The translations under genes were made by a program, and so were the position numbers. From assembly GCA_902587315.1 (NCBI GenBank), contig CACIKW010000001.1:155844-219843 (forward strand): a stretch of DNA of 64,000 nucleotides, read 5' to 3'. Below the pieces are notes generated by a model that was not told the origin of the DNA, searched no databases, and saw nothing but the letters and a program-made list of their open reading frames with translations. Source of the stretch: an uncultured Pelagibacteraceae bacterium (lineage in GTDB: Bacteria; Pseudomonadota; Alphaproteobacteria; Pelagibacterales; Pelagibacteraceae). The stretch's first letter is position 1, and the number at the start of each line of letters is the position of its first letter. Shown piece by piece: positions 27,607 through 35,971 of the stretch.

Positions 27607-28290
27607 ATGGAATGGAATAATAAATTTATATATCCAAAATCTACTCGATCCATAATTAATGGATCTAGACACTATAATTTAGATGGTTCAAATTTACCTA
27701 GCGTTACAACCATACTAAAAGCAACCCAAAGTGAAGAAGATAAAGCAGGCATAGCTGCCTGGAAAGAAAGAGTTGGGCACAAAGAAGCAGAAAAAATAAA
27801 AAATGAAGCTTCAAGTAGAGGAAGTTCAATGCATTCATATATTGAGCAATTTTTATTAGGTAAATTTAATTTAGATTTATTAGATGAAGAAAATAATTCA
27901 AAAAAAATGGCGATCGAAATTATAGATTCTGGACTAAAAAATAAACTTTCGGAAATTTGGGGAGCTGAAACTACAGTATATTATCCAGGAAAGTATGCTG
28001 GTACCGCTGATTGCATTGGTGTTTATGAAGGGAAAGAGACTATTTTAGACTTTAAGCAAAGCAATAAACCAAAAAAAGAACAATACATAGAAGATTATTT
28101 TTTACAAATAGCAGCATATTCTCTTGCACATAATACAGTTTATAATTCAAGAATTGACCAAGGAGCAATTCTTTTATGTACAGTTGATGGATTGTTTCAG
28201 GAATTCAAAATTCAAGGAAACGAATTAATAAATTTTCAAAACAAATTTCTTGAAAGAGTTGAAAAATTTTATAATCAATTAAGAAAATAG
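27607..28290 (+). CDS. PD-(D/E)XK exonuclease, MGME1-like
   Basis: 227 aa from ATG 27607. The ORF track starts at a TTG inside rmuC, 23 codons earlier, which I judge less likely, though no strong SD marks either. Motifs in order are LPSVTTILKATQ, SSRGSSMHSYIEQFL, then GTADCIGVYEGKETILDFKQSNKP with active-site Asp135 and Asp148-x-Lys150, and a downstream Gln/Tyr (LQIAAYS). The spacing and the DFKxSxKPK segment recall mitochondrial MGME1 and related RecB-like single-strand exonucleases. Function in repair is inferred from the rmuC and sbcB neighbours. Confidence 0.7.
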   Translation: MEWNNKFIYPKSTRSIINGSRHYNLDGSNLPSVTTILKATQSEEDKAGIAAWKERVGHKEAEKIKNEASSRGSSMHSYIEQFLLGKFNLDLLDEENNSKKMAIEIIDSGLKNKLSEIWGAETTVYYPGKYAGTADCIGVYEGKETILDFKQSNKPKKEQYIEDYFLQIAAYSLAHNTVYNSRIDQGAILLCTVDGLFQEFKIQGNELINFQNKFLERVEKFYNQLRK

Positions 28291-28344
28291 TTTGACTTTA
28301 AAATGAATTAATATATTAAAAATATAACTTTGCTACTTGTTTAG

Positions 28345-28401
28345 ATGCGAGTTTCTAACTATACCCTCACAATTAGCATTAAAATAAAGGAGTTTAATTG
28401 A
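28345..28401 (+). other. 18-codon ORF upstream of and overlapping sbcB
   Basis: ATG at 28345 opens MRVSNYTLTISIKIKEFN ending TGA at 28399-28401. That stop overlaps the TTG start of sbcB, and the sbcB ribosome binding site AAAGGAG lies inside it. No biased amino acid content is seen. It may be a translational-coupling leader or chance. Confidence 0.25.
28386..28392 (+). promoter_or_regulatory. Ribosome binding site fixing the sbcB TTG start
   Basis: AAAGGAG lies five bases before the TTG at 28398. It is one of the few strong SD sequences in the window and supports the non-ATG start of sbcB. Confidence 0.75.
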
Positions 28402-29828
28402 ATTTAGCTATTTGGGATATTGAGTCATCAAATGCCAACACAGATTTTGGAAGTATTATTGAAATAGGAGGTATCCTAGTTGATGAAAACTTTAAAGAAA
28501 AAGATAGATTTAATTTAAGATGTAGACTTCCTGAAGGTGAAATCCCTCAAGCAATGGCATTAATTGTAAATAAAACTGGAGTAGATTTACTAACCAAAGC
28601 TAATTTAAGCCACTACCAAATGCTTGAAGAAGTAGAAAAAATTTTTAAGAAATGGAGTCCAGCAATTTTTTTGGGATGGTCAAACATTGGTTTTGATGAT
28701 GAGATGATTAGAAAAGAATTCTTTAAGGGAATTAGATATCCATATATTACAAATTCTGCACCAAATAAAAGACATGATGGACTAAATATTGCCAGAGGTG
28801 CATTCGCTGTAGATAAAAGTATTTTTAAAACTGAAATAAACGAAAAAGGCAATGCAGTTATGAAACTGGAATCACTTGCTAGAATGAATGGCTTTGAGTC
28901 ATCAGGAGCCCATTCTGCTTTGTTTGATGCAGAACTGACAATGAAAATACTTCGTTTAATAAAAAAAAAACAACCGCAAACTTGGCAGAGTTTTTTTAAA
29001 ACTTCAAATAAACTTGATACTGAAACAATATTTAAAAAAGAAAAAATAATTACTTTAAACGAATATTTTTATGGAAAATCTAGATTATATTTATGTGCTC
29101 CACTACATCCAAGGCACTGTATGCATCCAATCTATCAGTGGGGACAAGCGATAGACCTAAGAGCTGATGTTGAGTCCTTATTAAACCTTTCTATAACCGA
29201 ACTTAAAAAAGAGATGAAAAAAACCCCAAAATTTTTAAGAACAATCAGATCTAACAAGGCTCCAATAATACTTGACCAAAGCTATGGCATTAAGGAAGAA
29301 CCATACAATTTAATAGATCCATTATTAATAAAAAAAAGAGCCGATTTAGTAAAGAATAATGAAAAGTTTGCACTGAATATAATGACAGCATTAAGAGAAA
29401 TTGCTGAAGAAAAGGAACAATCGACCTCACAAGAGGACATTCTGGCTGAAGAAAGCATCTACAAAAAATTTACGCCCAATAAAGACACAAATCTTTTTTC
29501 AGCTTGGCATTCAGCGTCATGGAAAGATAAACTTAGTATGCTGGATAAATTTGAGGATGAGAGACTAGTTGGTTTTGGGAAAAAAATTATTTATCAAGAA
29601 TCTCCAGAAACTCTTCCAAAAAATATTTTAAGAGAAATTCAAAGAGAAATTGCAAAAAGGATTTTGAGTGAGAAAAAAGAAAAATGGTGGACATGTAAAG
29701 AATTTTATTTTGAGTGCGACAATTTAAGAGACAAATATTCAAACGATAATGACGAAGGCAAATTAAAATTTCTCGACCAACTTAATAATTTTGTAATGTC
29801 AATAGAAAAAAAATATGAAAATTTATAG
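28398..29828 (+). CDS. sbcB: Exodeoxyribonuclease I (SbcB-like)
   Basis: 476 aa. An N-terminal DEDD 3'-5' exonuclease domain (IWDIESSNANTDFGSIIEIGG; NIGFDDEMIRKEFF; GAHSALFDAELTMKIL) is followed by the extended ExoI C-terminal region (LCAPLHPRHCMHPIYQWG, SH3-like and helical parts). ExoI degrades single-stranded DNA 3' to 5' in recombination and mismatch repair. The TTG start is supported by AAAGGAG. It lies about 100 bases downstream of the MGME1-like gene, with a TTGACT element near 28292 as possible promoter. Confidence 0.85.
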   Translation: MNLAIWDIESSNANTDFGSIIEIGGILVDENFKEKDRFNLRCRLPEGEIPQAMALIVNKTGVDLLTKANLSHYQMLEEVEKIFKKWSPAIFLGWSNIGFDDEMIRKEFFKGIRYPYITNSAPNKRHDGLNIARGAFAVDKSIFKTEINEKGNAVMKLESLARMNGFESSGAHSALFDAELTMKILRLIKKKQPQTWQSFFKTSNKLDTETIFKKEKIITLNEYFYGKSRLYLCAPLHPRHCMHPIYQWGQAIDLRADVESLLNLSITELKKEMKKTPKFLRTIRSNKAPIILDQSYGIKEEPYNLIDPLLIKKRADLVKNNEKFALNIMTALREIAEEKEQSTSQEDILAEESIYKKFTPNKDTNLFSAWHSASWKDKLSMLDKFEDERLVGFGKKIIYQESPETLPKNILREIQREIAKRILSEKKEKWWTCKEFYFECDNLRDKYSNDNDEGKLKFLDQLNNFVMSIEKKYENL

Positions 29829-29858
29829 TGTGGATAAAATAAATTAAATTTTTATTAG

Positions 29859-29886
29859 TTGATTTAATAATATAAATTTATATATA
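29859..29886 (+). promoter_or_regulatory. Candidate trxA promoter
   Basis: TTGATT (29859-29864) and TATATA (29881-29886) are 16 bases apart. The predicted start point would fall at or next to the trxA ATG (29893), and no SD is present, so the message could be leaderless. AT-richness makes chance matches likely. Confidence 0.35.
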
Positions 29887-29892
29887 GATCGT

Positions 29893-30213
29893 ATGGCAAC
29901 AGTAAAAGTAACAGATGAAAGTTTTGATGCTGAAGTAGTTAAATCAAGCAAGCCGGTTGTAGTAGATTTTTGGGCAGAGTGGTGTGGACCATGTAAAATG
30001 ATTGGACCAATATTAGAAGAACTATCAAATGAGTTATCTGACAAGATCACAATTGCAAAACATAATATTGACGATGAACCTAATACACCAACAAAATTTG
30101 GAGTTAGAGGAATTCCCACAATGCTACTGTTTAAAGATGGAGAACTTAAATCAACTAAAGTTGGAGCAACAACCAAATCAAATCTTAAATCTTGGATTGA
30201 AGAAAATATCTAA
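29893..30213 (+). CDS. trxA: Thioredoxin 1
   Basis: 106 aa. The redox-active WCGPC is at residues 30-34 (FWAEWCGPCKM), with the cis-Pro segment RGIPTMLLFK. Reduces disulfides, including those of ribonucleotide reductase and peroxiredoxins. Complete normal length. Its TAA overlaps the convergent folC stop in the four bases CTAA. Confidence 0.96.
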   Translation: MATVKVTDESFDAEVVKSSKPVVVDFWAEWCGPCKMIGPILEELSNELSDKITIAKHNIDDEPNTPTKFGVRGIPTMLLFKDGELKSTKVGATTKSNLKSWIEENI

Positions 30214-31481
30214 TTTAAATTTAAAAACTCTCCCGCAAGATACAATGAGCCAGTTATAAGAATTATGTCTCCATCTTGAAGCTTTAATGATTTTAAAGCT
30301 TTTTCTATTGAACTTTTATAATTAACTTTTTCAAAACCAGTAATCTTATTTTTTAAATCTATTCCTTTTATAGAATTAGGTTGATTTTGAATATCTACAG
30401 TTGTGATTGAATTAATTTTATACTTAAAATAATTAAAATATTCCTGATGTTCTTTATTTGACATCATGCCAACAATAATATGTTTATTTGAATGTATCGT
30501 ATCCAGGTAATCTGTTAATACCTTGGCACCCAAAGGATTATGTGATCCATCAACAAATAGCTTATTTTTTTTTACAATATTTTTTAGTTTTCCAGATTTT
30601 ATTTCTTGCAATCTACCAATGCTCTTAATTTTAGTTATTCCCTCTTTAATATGATTGTCTAATATATTTAATTCTTTAATATTTCTGAGTGTTGCAATAG
30701 CAGCTGATATATTTGACAACTGAAAATCACCTATAAGATTAGGCATAGGCAGTTTCAAACCTCCATATTCATCCTCATAATAGAAAAAATTATTTTCTCC
30801 CAAAGAATATGTATAAAGATCATTAAAAAATATTTTCTTAGAGTAGTTTGAATTAAGAGATTTTTTTATTTTTTCTAGAGTTTGTTTGTTAGGTTGATTA
30901 GACACAATTATTTTAGATTTAAGCAATTTAGATGTTTTTTCAAAGATAATTTTATCTACAGTTCTTTCGTTATATGGTAGCCAATCTGTATGATCAAGTC
31001 CTATAGCGGTCACTATTGATGCAAAATTTTGTTCAATAATATTTGTAGCGTCAAATCTATGAAATAGACCGGATTCAATAACATTAATATTTTTGTTGTA
31101 TTTTTTTGCACCATAAAAAAACGCAGCAGTTAAAATTTCAAAATATGTAATCTGATCTCCATCATTTATTTCTTCTACTTCAGACAAAATTTTGAATAAT
31201 TCGTCATCTTTAATTTCTTTATTGTTATATACAAATCTTTCATTAATTTTTTTAATATGGGGACTTGTATAAATATTAGATTTTATCCCAGCTGCAGTTA
31301 GTATCGCTCGTATCGTTTGAATAGTAGAATTTTTTCCATTTGTTCCCACAACCGATATTGATTTTAAGTCTTTTTGGGGATTGCCTAATTTTTTACACAG
31401 CTTTTTTATTCTGCTCAAACTAAGGTCAATTTCTTTAGGATGCAGTTTTTGCAAACGGTTCAATATTTTCTGAAGTTTCAT
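30210..31481 (-). CDS. folC: Folylpolyglutamate / dihydrofolate synthase
   Basis: 423 aa Mur-ligase fold. ATP-binding SVVGTNGKNSTIQTI replaces the usual GTNGKGS with GTNGKNS. FHRFDATNII and GLDHTDWLP are substrate-loop segments, and VDGSHNPLGAKVL marks the C-terminal domain. Adds glutamates to folates and may form dihydrofolate. The start overlaps the accD 3' end by 47 bases, an accD-folC pairing known from other proteobacteria. Confidence 0.92.
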   Translation of the reverse strand: MKLQKILNRLQKLHPKEIDLSLSRIKKLCKKLGNPQKDLKSISVVGTNGKNSTIQTIRAILTAAGIKSNIYTSPHIKKINERFVYNNKEIKDDELFKILSEVEEINDGDQITYFEILTAAFFYGAKKYNKNINVIESGLFHRFDATNIIEQNFASIVTAIGLDHTDWLPYNERTVDKIIFEKTSKLLKSKIIVSNQPNKQTLEKIKKSLNSNYSKKIFFNDLYTYSLGENNFFYYEDEYGGLKLPMPNLIGDFQLSNISAAIATLRNIKELNILDNHIKEGITKIKSIGRLQEIKSGKLKNIVKKNKLFVDGSHNPLGAKVLTDYLDTIHSNKHIIVGMMSNKEHQEYFNYFKYKINSITTVDIQNQPNSIKGIDLKNKITGFEKVNYKSSIEKALKSLKLQDGDIILITGSLYLAGEFLNLN

Positions 31482-32367
31482 TTTTTATTTCAGAATTTAT
31501 CTCAGTATTTTTCTTAAGCAATATCGATAAAAGTTTTCCGATTTGATTTTTTAATTCTTTTCTATGTACTACTCTATCTACAAAGCCATGTTTTTCTACA
31601 AATTCTGCAGTTTGAAAATCAGGACTTAATTCCTCTTTAACTGTGGCTTGTATAACTCTTTTTCCTGCGAATGCGATTAAACAACCCGGTTCAGCTAGAT
31701 GAATATCTCCAAGCATAGCAAAGGAGGCAGTTATTCCACCTGCTGTTGGATCTGTAAAACAAACTATATATGGAAGGTTATTTTTTTTTAATTCATTTAT
31801 TGCAAGTGTCGTTCGCGTCATATTTGCAAGTGCAATAGGTGACTCAAACATTCTTTGACCACCTCCACAAGGAAAAAATATATAAGGTGTTTTATTGTCA
31901 ATTGCATGCTGGACTCCATAAATTATGGCTTCGCCTTCCGCAGCGCCAACTGATCCACCTATAAACTCAAAATTTATTGCACCAGCAGTAATTTCTATAT
32001 TATTTATTTTTCCTTTTGCTATTTCAACTGCACAATTCTGATTTGTTTTTATTCTAGCTGCTTTTAGTCTTTCCTTATAAGATTTTGTGTCAACCCATTT
32101 TAAAGGATCTTCAGAGGGAATCGGAGTTTCTAATATTTGATAATTGTTTTTTCCAAAGAAAATATCAAATCTTTGTTTGCAACTTATTCTGTGATGTTTG
32201 CCACATGAATTACAAACCCATAAATTTTCTTCTAAGTCCTTTTTTAGCACCGGACCTTTACAGCAGCTTGTCCAATCTGAATTTTCTATATCTTTTTTTG
32301 AAGGTCTTTTTTTTAAAACCTTCTTAATTTTTTCACCAAATTTAATTGCCTTTGTTAGCCAATTCAT
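31435..32367 (-). CDS. accD: Acetyl-CoA carboxylase carboxyltransferase subunit beta
   Basis: 310 aa. An N-terminal zinc ribbon (SCCKGPV ... VCNSCGKHH) is followed by the crotonase-fold carboxyltransferase with EFIGGSVGAAEGEAI, FPCGGGQRMFES and TDPTAGGITASFAMLGD. Pairs with AccA (encoded at 54.6 kb, far away) to transfer carboxyl from biotin to acetyl-CoA. It overlaps trpA by 4 bases, giving the trpFBA-accD-folC order seen in many alphaproteobacteria. Confidence 0.95.
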   Translation of the reverse strand: MNWLTKAIKFGEKIKKVLKKRPSKKDIENSDWTSCCKGPVLKKDLEENLWVCNSCGKHHRISCKQRFDIFFGKNNYQILETPIPSEDPLKWVDTKSYKERLKAARIKTNQNCAVEIAKGKINNIEITAGAINFEFIGGSVGAAEGEAIIYGVQHAIDNKTPYIFFPCGGGQRMFESPIALANMTRTTLAINELKKNNLPYIVCFTDPTAGGITASFAMLGDIHLAEPGCLIAFAGKRVIQATVKEELSPDFQTAEFVEKHGFVDRVVHRKELKNQIGKLLSILLKKNTEINSEIKNETSENIEPFAKTAS

Positions 32368-33167
32368 AATATTTTACGTTTTAACTTTTTTACCATTTTG
32401 ACTACATTTGTGACAGGATTTTGTCTTCTATTTACACTTTTAGTAATTTCACCACAAATTGCACTACCCACAACTAGACCATCAGCAGATTTTAGCTCAG
32501 AAATTGTTTTTTCGGTAATTCCAAAACCTATGACACAATTCTTATTTTTATTAATTTTTTTTATTTTTTTATAATTTTTTAATATCTCCTTTGAGGAAAT
32601 TTTTAATTTACCTCCAGTTGTTGATAGCATGCTTATATAATAGATCATTTTATGAGAGTCTTTTACAATTTTTTTCATTCTTGTTTTTGACGTAGTAGGA
32701 GAAATTAATTGTACAAACTCAATAGACTTTTTCCTGCATTTTTTAGCAAATTTTTTATTTTCTGGATACGGTAAATCAACCACTATAATACCATCTACGC
32801 CAACCTTTTTGCATTTTAGAATAAATTTTTTTTCTCCATATTGAAGAATCATATTATAATATCCCATTAAAATCACTGGTTTAGATTTTTTACTTTTTTT
32901 AAATTTTTTTACTATATGAAAGACATCATTAATTTTTATTCCATTCTTTAAAGCACGATAAGAGCTGGTTTGTATTTGACCTCCATCCGCAATTGGAGTG
33001 TTGTGAGGAAATCCAACTTCACAAATATCAACATCTTTTGATATTGATTCTAAAATTTTTAAAGATTTTTTTTTAGTGTTGTCTCCTGCCACGGTGTAAG
33101 TAAGTAAGGCTGGTCTTTTTTCTTTTTTTGCATTTTTAAAAGCAAGACTAATAGGTGATAAATTCAT
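32364..33167 (-). CDS. trpA: Tryptophan synthase alpha subunit, divergent
   Basis: 267 aa TIM barrel that cleaves indole-3-glycerol phosphate. Catalytic Glu lies in ICEVGFP and catalytic Asp in TPIADGG. Two usually conserved stretches differ from the textbook family by eye: FSDP is HNTP, and the mobile-loop SRxGVTG is SMLSTTGG. Phosphate-binding GFGITEKT and VVGSAIC are kept. It overlaps trpB by 4 bases. The unusual loop contacts may reflect co-evolution with the equally divergent TrpB. Confidence 0.9.
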   Translation of the reverse strand: MNLSPISLAFKNAKKEKRPALLTYTVAGDNTKKKSLKILESISKDVDICEVGFPHNTPIADGGQIQTSSYRALKNGIKINDVFHIVKKFKKSKKSKPVILMGYYNMILQYGEKKFILKCKKVGVDGIIVVDLPYPENKKFAKKCRKKSIEFVQLISPTTSKTRMKKIVKDSHKMIYYISMLSTTGGKLKISSKEILKNYKKIKKINKNKNCVIGFGITEKTISELKSADGLVVGSAICGEITKSVNRRQNPVTNVVKMVKKLKRKIL

Positions 33168-34396
33168 ATTTTTCCCAATCTCTCTTTTAAAATATCCCTA
33201 TCTTTTTTTGCATCTCCACAAGAGTTAACAATAATTATTGTGTCGTTTTTTAGTTTAGGGGCAATTTTTATTGCTTCCGCAAAAGCATGACATGGTTCTA
33301 AGCTTGGATTTAATTTTTCGTATTTTGTTACCAATTTGTATGCTTTCAAAGCTTCCTCATCAGTAGCAAATGTATATCTTGCCCTTTTGCTATCTTTTAA
33401 AAAACAGTGCATTGGACTTACACCTGGATAATCCAATCCTGCGCTAACCGATTCTGTTTCATTAATTTGACCTTCTTTATTTTGACACACATATGAAGCA
33501 GCACCGTGTAAAATACCTATGCTGGCTCCTTTGCTTAATGGTGCAGCATGTAGTTTAGATTTTTTTGGGCCACCCGCTTCGACACCAATTAGCTCAATAT
33601 GATTTTTATTATAGTCAATAAATTCACTCCAAAAACCATATGCAGAACTACCACCTCCAACACAATTTATTAATTTTATTTTTTTTGGAATTTTTTTAAA
33701 TTCATATTTTAATTGAATTTTTAATTCTCTAGATATTTGAGAAGTGCTCCAACCACAGATTTTCACAAATATGTTTGGGCCGACAGTGGACCCAACACAC
33801 ATATGTGTTGTATCACAATTTGAAACCCAGTGCCTCATACACTCACTCACGGCATCTACCAATGTTTGACTTCCTGTATAAACTGGTACTATTTCAGCGC
33901 CATTTTTCTTCATAGCATCACAATTTGGTTTTTGCCTTTTAATGTCTTTTGCACCCATAAATATTTTACACTTTAGACCAAATTTTTTTGCAGCCATGCT
34001 TAGCATTTTTCCAGCATAGCCTGCTCCGGTATCACCTACTATAAATTTTTTTCCTGCTTTTTTTGCAATTAGACAATGAACAGTAGCATTGTAAATTTTA
34101 TGTGCCCCTCCATTCGCGTCTGATACAACTTTTGCCCAAATTTGGGCACCATTAAGATGGTTAGTTAATTTATCCAGTTTAACGAATCTAGTTGGAGAGC
34201 CAACCCAGTTTTTAAAATATTTATCTCTTTCTTTTAAAAAATTTTTGCTATTTCTCAATTTTGAAAATAAAACTTCAAGATCTTCTACAGGTCTCTTTAA
34301 AGTTTCTGGAATGAAATTTCCTCCGAATTTACCTCCCCAAAAACCATTATTGTCATGTTGGTCAATTAAAGGAATTTTTTTTTTAATTTTTATCAT
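33164..34396 (-). CDS. trpB: Tryptophan synthase beta subunit, divergent
   Basis: 410 aa PLP enzyme joining indole and serine. The PLP lysine is kept (GGAHKIYN, about Lys100) and so are the phosphate-binding CVGGGSSA and AGLDYPGVSP. Compared from memory with enteric TrpB, the catalytic Glu of ETGAGQHG is Asp122 (GDTGAGYAG), the pyridine-contact Ser of NLSGRG is Cys393 (NSCGDA), and NHTGAHKINN is changed. It is clearly a TrpB by length and operon position between trpF and trpA, but its active site is unusual. Confidence 0.9.
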   Translation of the reverse strand: MIKIKKKIPLIDQHDNNGFWGGKFGGNFIPETLKRPVEDLEVLFSKLRNSKNFLKERDKYFKNWVGSPTRFVKLDKLTNHLNGAQIWAKVVSDANGGAHKIYNATVHCLIAKKAGKKFIVGDTGAGYAGKMLSMAAKKFGLKCKIFMGAKDIKRQKPNCDAMKKNGAEIVPVYTGSQTLVDAVSECMRHWVSNCDTTHMCVGSTVGPNIFVKICGWSTSQISRELKIQLKYEFKKIPKKIKLINCVGGGSSAYGFWSEFIDYNKNHIELIGVEAGGPKKSKLHAAPLSKGASIGILHGAASYVCQNKEGQINETESVSAGLDYPGVSPMHCFLKDSKRARYTFATDEEALKAYKLVTKYEKLNPSLEPCHAFAEAIKIAPKLKNDTIIIVNSCGDAKKDRDILKERLGKI

Positions 34397-35006
34397 TTAA
34401 TTTTTTTAGGTTAACTAAAAAAGTATTTATTTTATTTAAATCTTTTTTACCTGAAGTTTCTAAACTTCCAGACAAATCAATAATATCTGTTATTTTTTTG
34501 TAATTTTCAAGTTTCTCATTATATTTTATATTTCCCGCAAGCATTTTATTTATCGATTGGGGTAAATTTTTTATTAAAGATCTATCAAACCCCATAGATC
34601 TTTCATATCCCTTGCTGTCGAATAAAATTATATCTGAAATTGAGACGTATTTTTTATATTTTTTTACATCGTTTTTATCTTCTATAGTTAATGCAGTTAT
34701 TATTTTTTTATTATATTTTTCTTTTATTTTTTTAGTTTCGTTTGGTTCCACATCATACAATTGATAATAATCAAACTTAAGATATTTAATTTTTTCTAAA
34801 AAAATATTATTAGGTTTAACTAGAACTGCTACAAAATTGGTATTTTTTTTATTTCTATTAATTAGTTTCTTTAAGTTGTTAAATTTTAAATTTCTTTTTG
34901 ATTTTAAATAATTACATATAAATCCAATATACTTAGGTGGATTTTTATGATTAATGATATAATTTAGAGTTATAGAGTCTTTAACTCCACAAATTTTAGC
35001 ATCCAT
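34383..35006 (-). CDS. trpF: Phosphoribosylanthranilate isomerase
   Basis: 207 aa. Isomerises phosphoribosylanthranilate in tryptophan synthesis. The catalytic Cys is in AKICGVKDS near the N-terminus, the general acid Asp probably in ILFDSKGYE, and the phosphate site in DIIDLSGSLETSGKKD. Overlaps trpB by 14 bases and pyrF by one base. Confidence 0.9.
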   Translation of the reverse strand: MDAKICGVKDSITLNYIINHKNPPKYIGFICNYLKSKRNLKFNNLKKLINRNKKNTNFVAVLVKPNNIFLEKIKYLKFDYYQLYDVEPNETKKIKEKYNKKIITALTIEDKNDVKKYKKYVSISDIILFDSKGYERSMGFDRSLIKNLPQSINKMLAGNIKYNEKLENYKKITDIIDLSGSLETSGKKDLNKINTFLVNLKKLNDKN

Positions 35007-35689
35007 TATTTTTTCAGATTATTAATTAAATTTTTTAAATTTATCTTAATATTTCCTTGTGTAATAGATCTTCCAATTACTATTCCTGTAGCGCCATTAT
35101 TAAAAGCTTCTTTGGGACTTGTAACTCTTTTTTGATCTTGAATATTATTTCTTTCAAGCCTAATTCCAGGTGTAATTATATCCATTCTCTTGCACACATT
35201 TTTTAACAATTTAGCTTCTTGAGGGGAACAGATTACTCCATCTAATTTAGCCGATTTAGCTAATTTAGCCAACTGTACCACAATTTTTTTTAAATTTTTG
35301 GTGTATCCAATTTTTTTTAAATCATTATTATCTAAACTTGTTAAAGTTGTAACTCCAAGAATTTTAATTTTACCTGACACACTTTTTATTGCTTTAAGCA
35401 TTTTTAGTCCCCCGCCTATATGCACAGATAGATAATTTATATTTTTTAGATCTTTTATTGATTTTACTGCTGATTTGCATGTATTGGGTATGTCTAGTAA
35501 TTTTAAATCAAGAAAAATATTTTTTTTTTTTAGTTTAGAAATATACATCCTTCCTTTTTTTGAGTTCCAAAATTCTAAACCAAATTTATAAGCAATCCTT
35601 AATTTTTTCGTTTTTGTATTGTTGATTATTTTATTTACTTTCGAAATTTTTCTTGTGTCACATGCGATAAAAATTTTTTTATTATTCAT
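35006..35689 (-). CDS. pyrF: Orotidine 5'-phosphate decarboxylase
   Basis: 227 aa TIM barrel producing UMP. The catalytic Lys/Asp array is visible in FLDLKLLDIPNT, with N-terminal FIACDTRK and C-terminal GIRLERN and GIVIGRSIT (phosphate site). It overlaps ihfB by 8 bases. The ihfB-pyrF-trpF order is common in alphaproteobacteria. Confidence 0.93.
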   Translation of the reverse strand: MNNKKIFIACDTRKISKVNKIINNTKTKKLRIAYKFGLEFWNSKKGRMYISKLKKKNIFLDLKLLDIPNTCKSAVKSIKDLKNINYLSVHIGGGLKMLKAIKSVSGKIKILGVTTLTSLDNNDLKKIGYTKNLKKIVVQLAKLAKSAKLDGVICSPQEAKLLKNVCKRMDIITPGIRLERNNIQDQKRVTSPKEAFNNGATGIVIGRSITQGNIKINLKNLINNLKK

Positions 35690-35969
35690 TATTTATTTTT
35701 TTAAATAATTCTTTAGTCATTTTGAAGTGTAAATTTTTTTTTTTTGGAATTTGTAACCGTTCTCCTGTTCTAGGATTTCTTGCTGCTCTTTCGTTTTGTA
35801 TTCTTGTTGACCAAATAGCAAATCCTCTTAATTCTATTCTTTTATTTGATTTTAAAGCTATCTTAATTTCTTCAAAAAAAATGTCTGTGAGTTTTTCTAG
35901 GTCTTTCTTCAAAAAATTAGGGTAATTATCTGCTAACTTTTTGATTAGTTTTGATTTAACTATACCCAA
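35682..35969 (-). CDS. ihfB: Integration host factor beta / HU-family DNA-bending protein
   Basis: 95 aa. DNA-bending protein of the IHF/HU family. The beta-arm segment AARNPRTGERLQIP carries the intercalating Pro, and RIELRGFAIWSTR is IHF-beta-like. It directly follows rpsA (2-base gap), the classical rpsA-ihfB pairing that favours the IHF beta assignment. Confidence 0.9.
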   Translation of the reverse strand: MGIVKSKLIKKLADNYPNFLKKDLEKLTDIFFEEIKIALKSNKRIELRGFAIWSTRIQNERAARNPRTGERLQIPKKKNLHFKMTKELFKKINNE

Positions 35970-35971
35970 TT

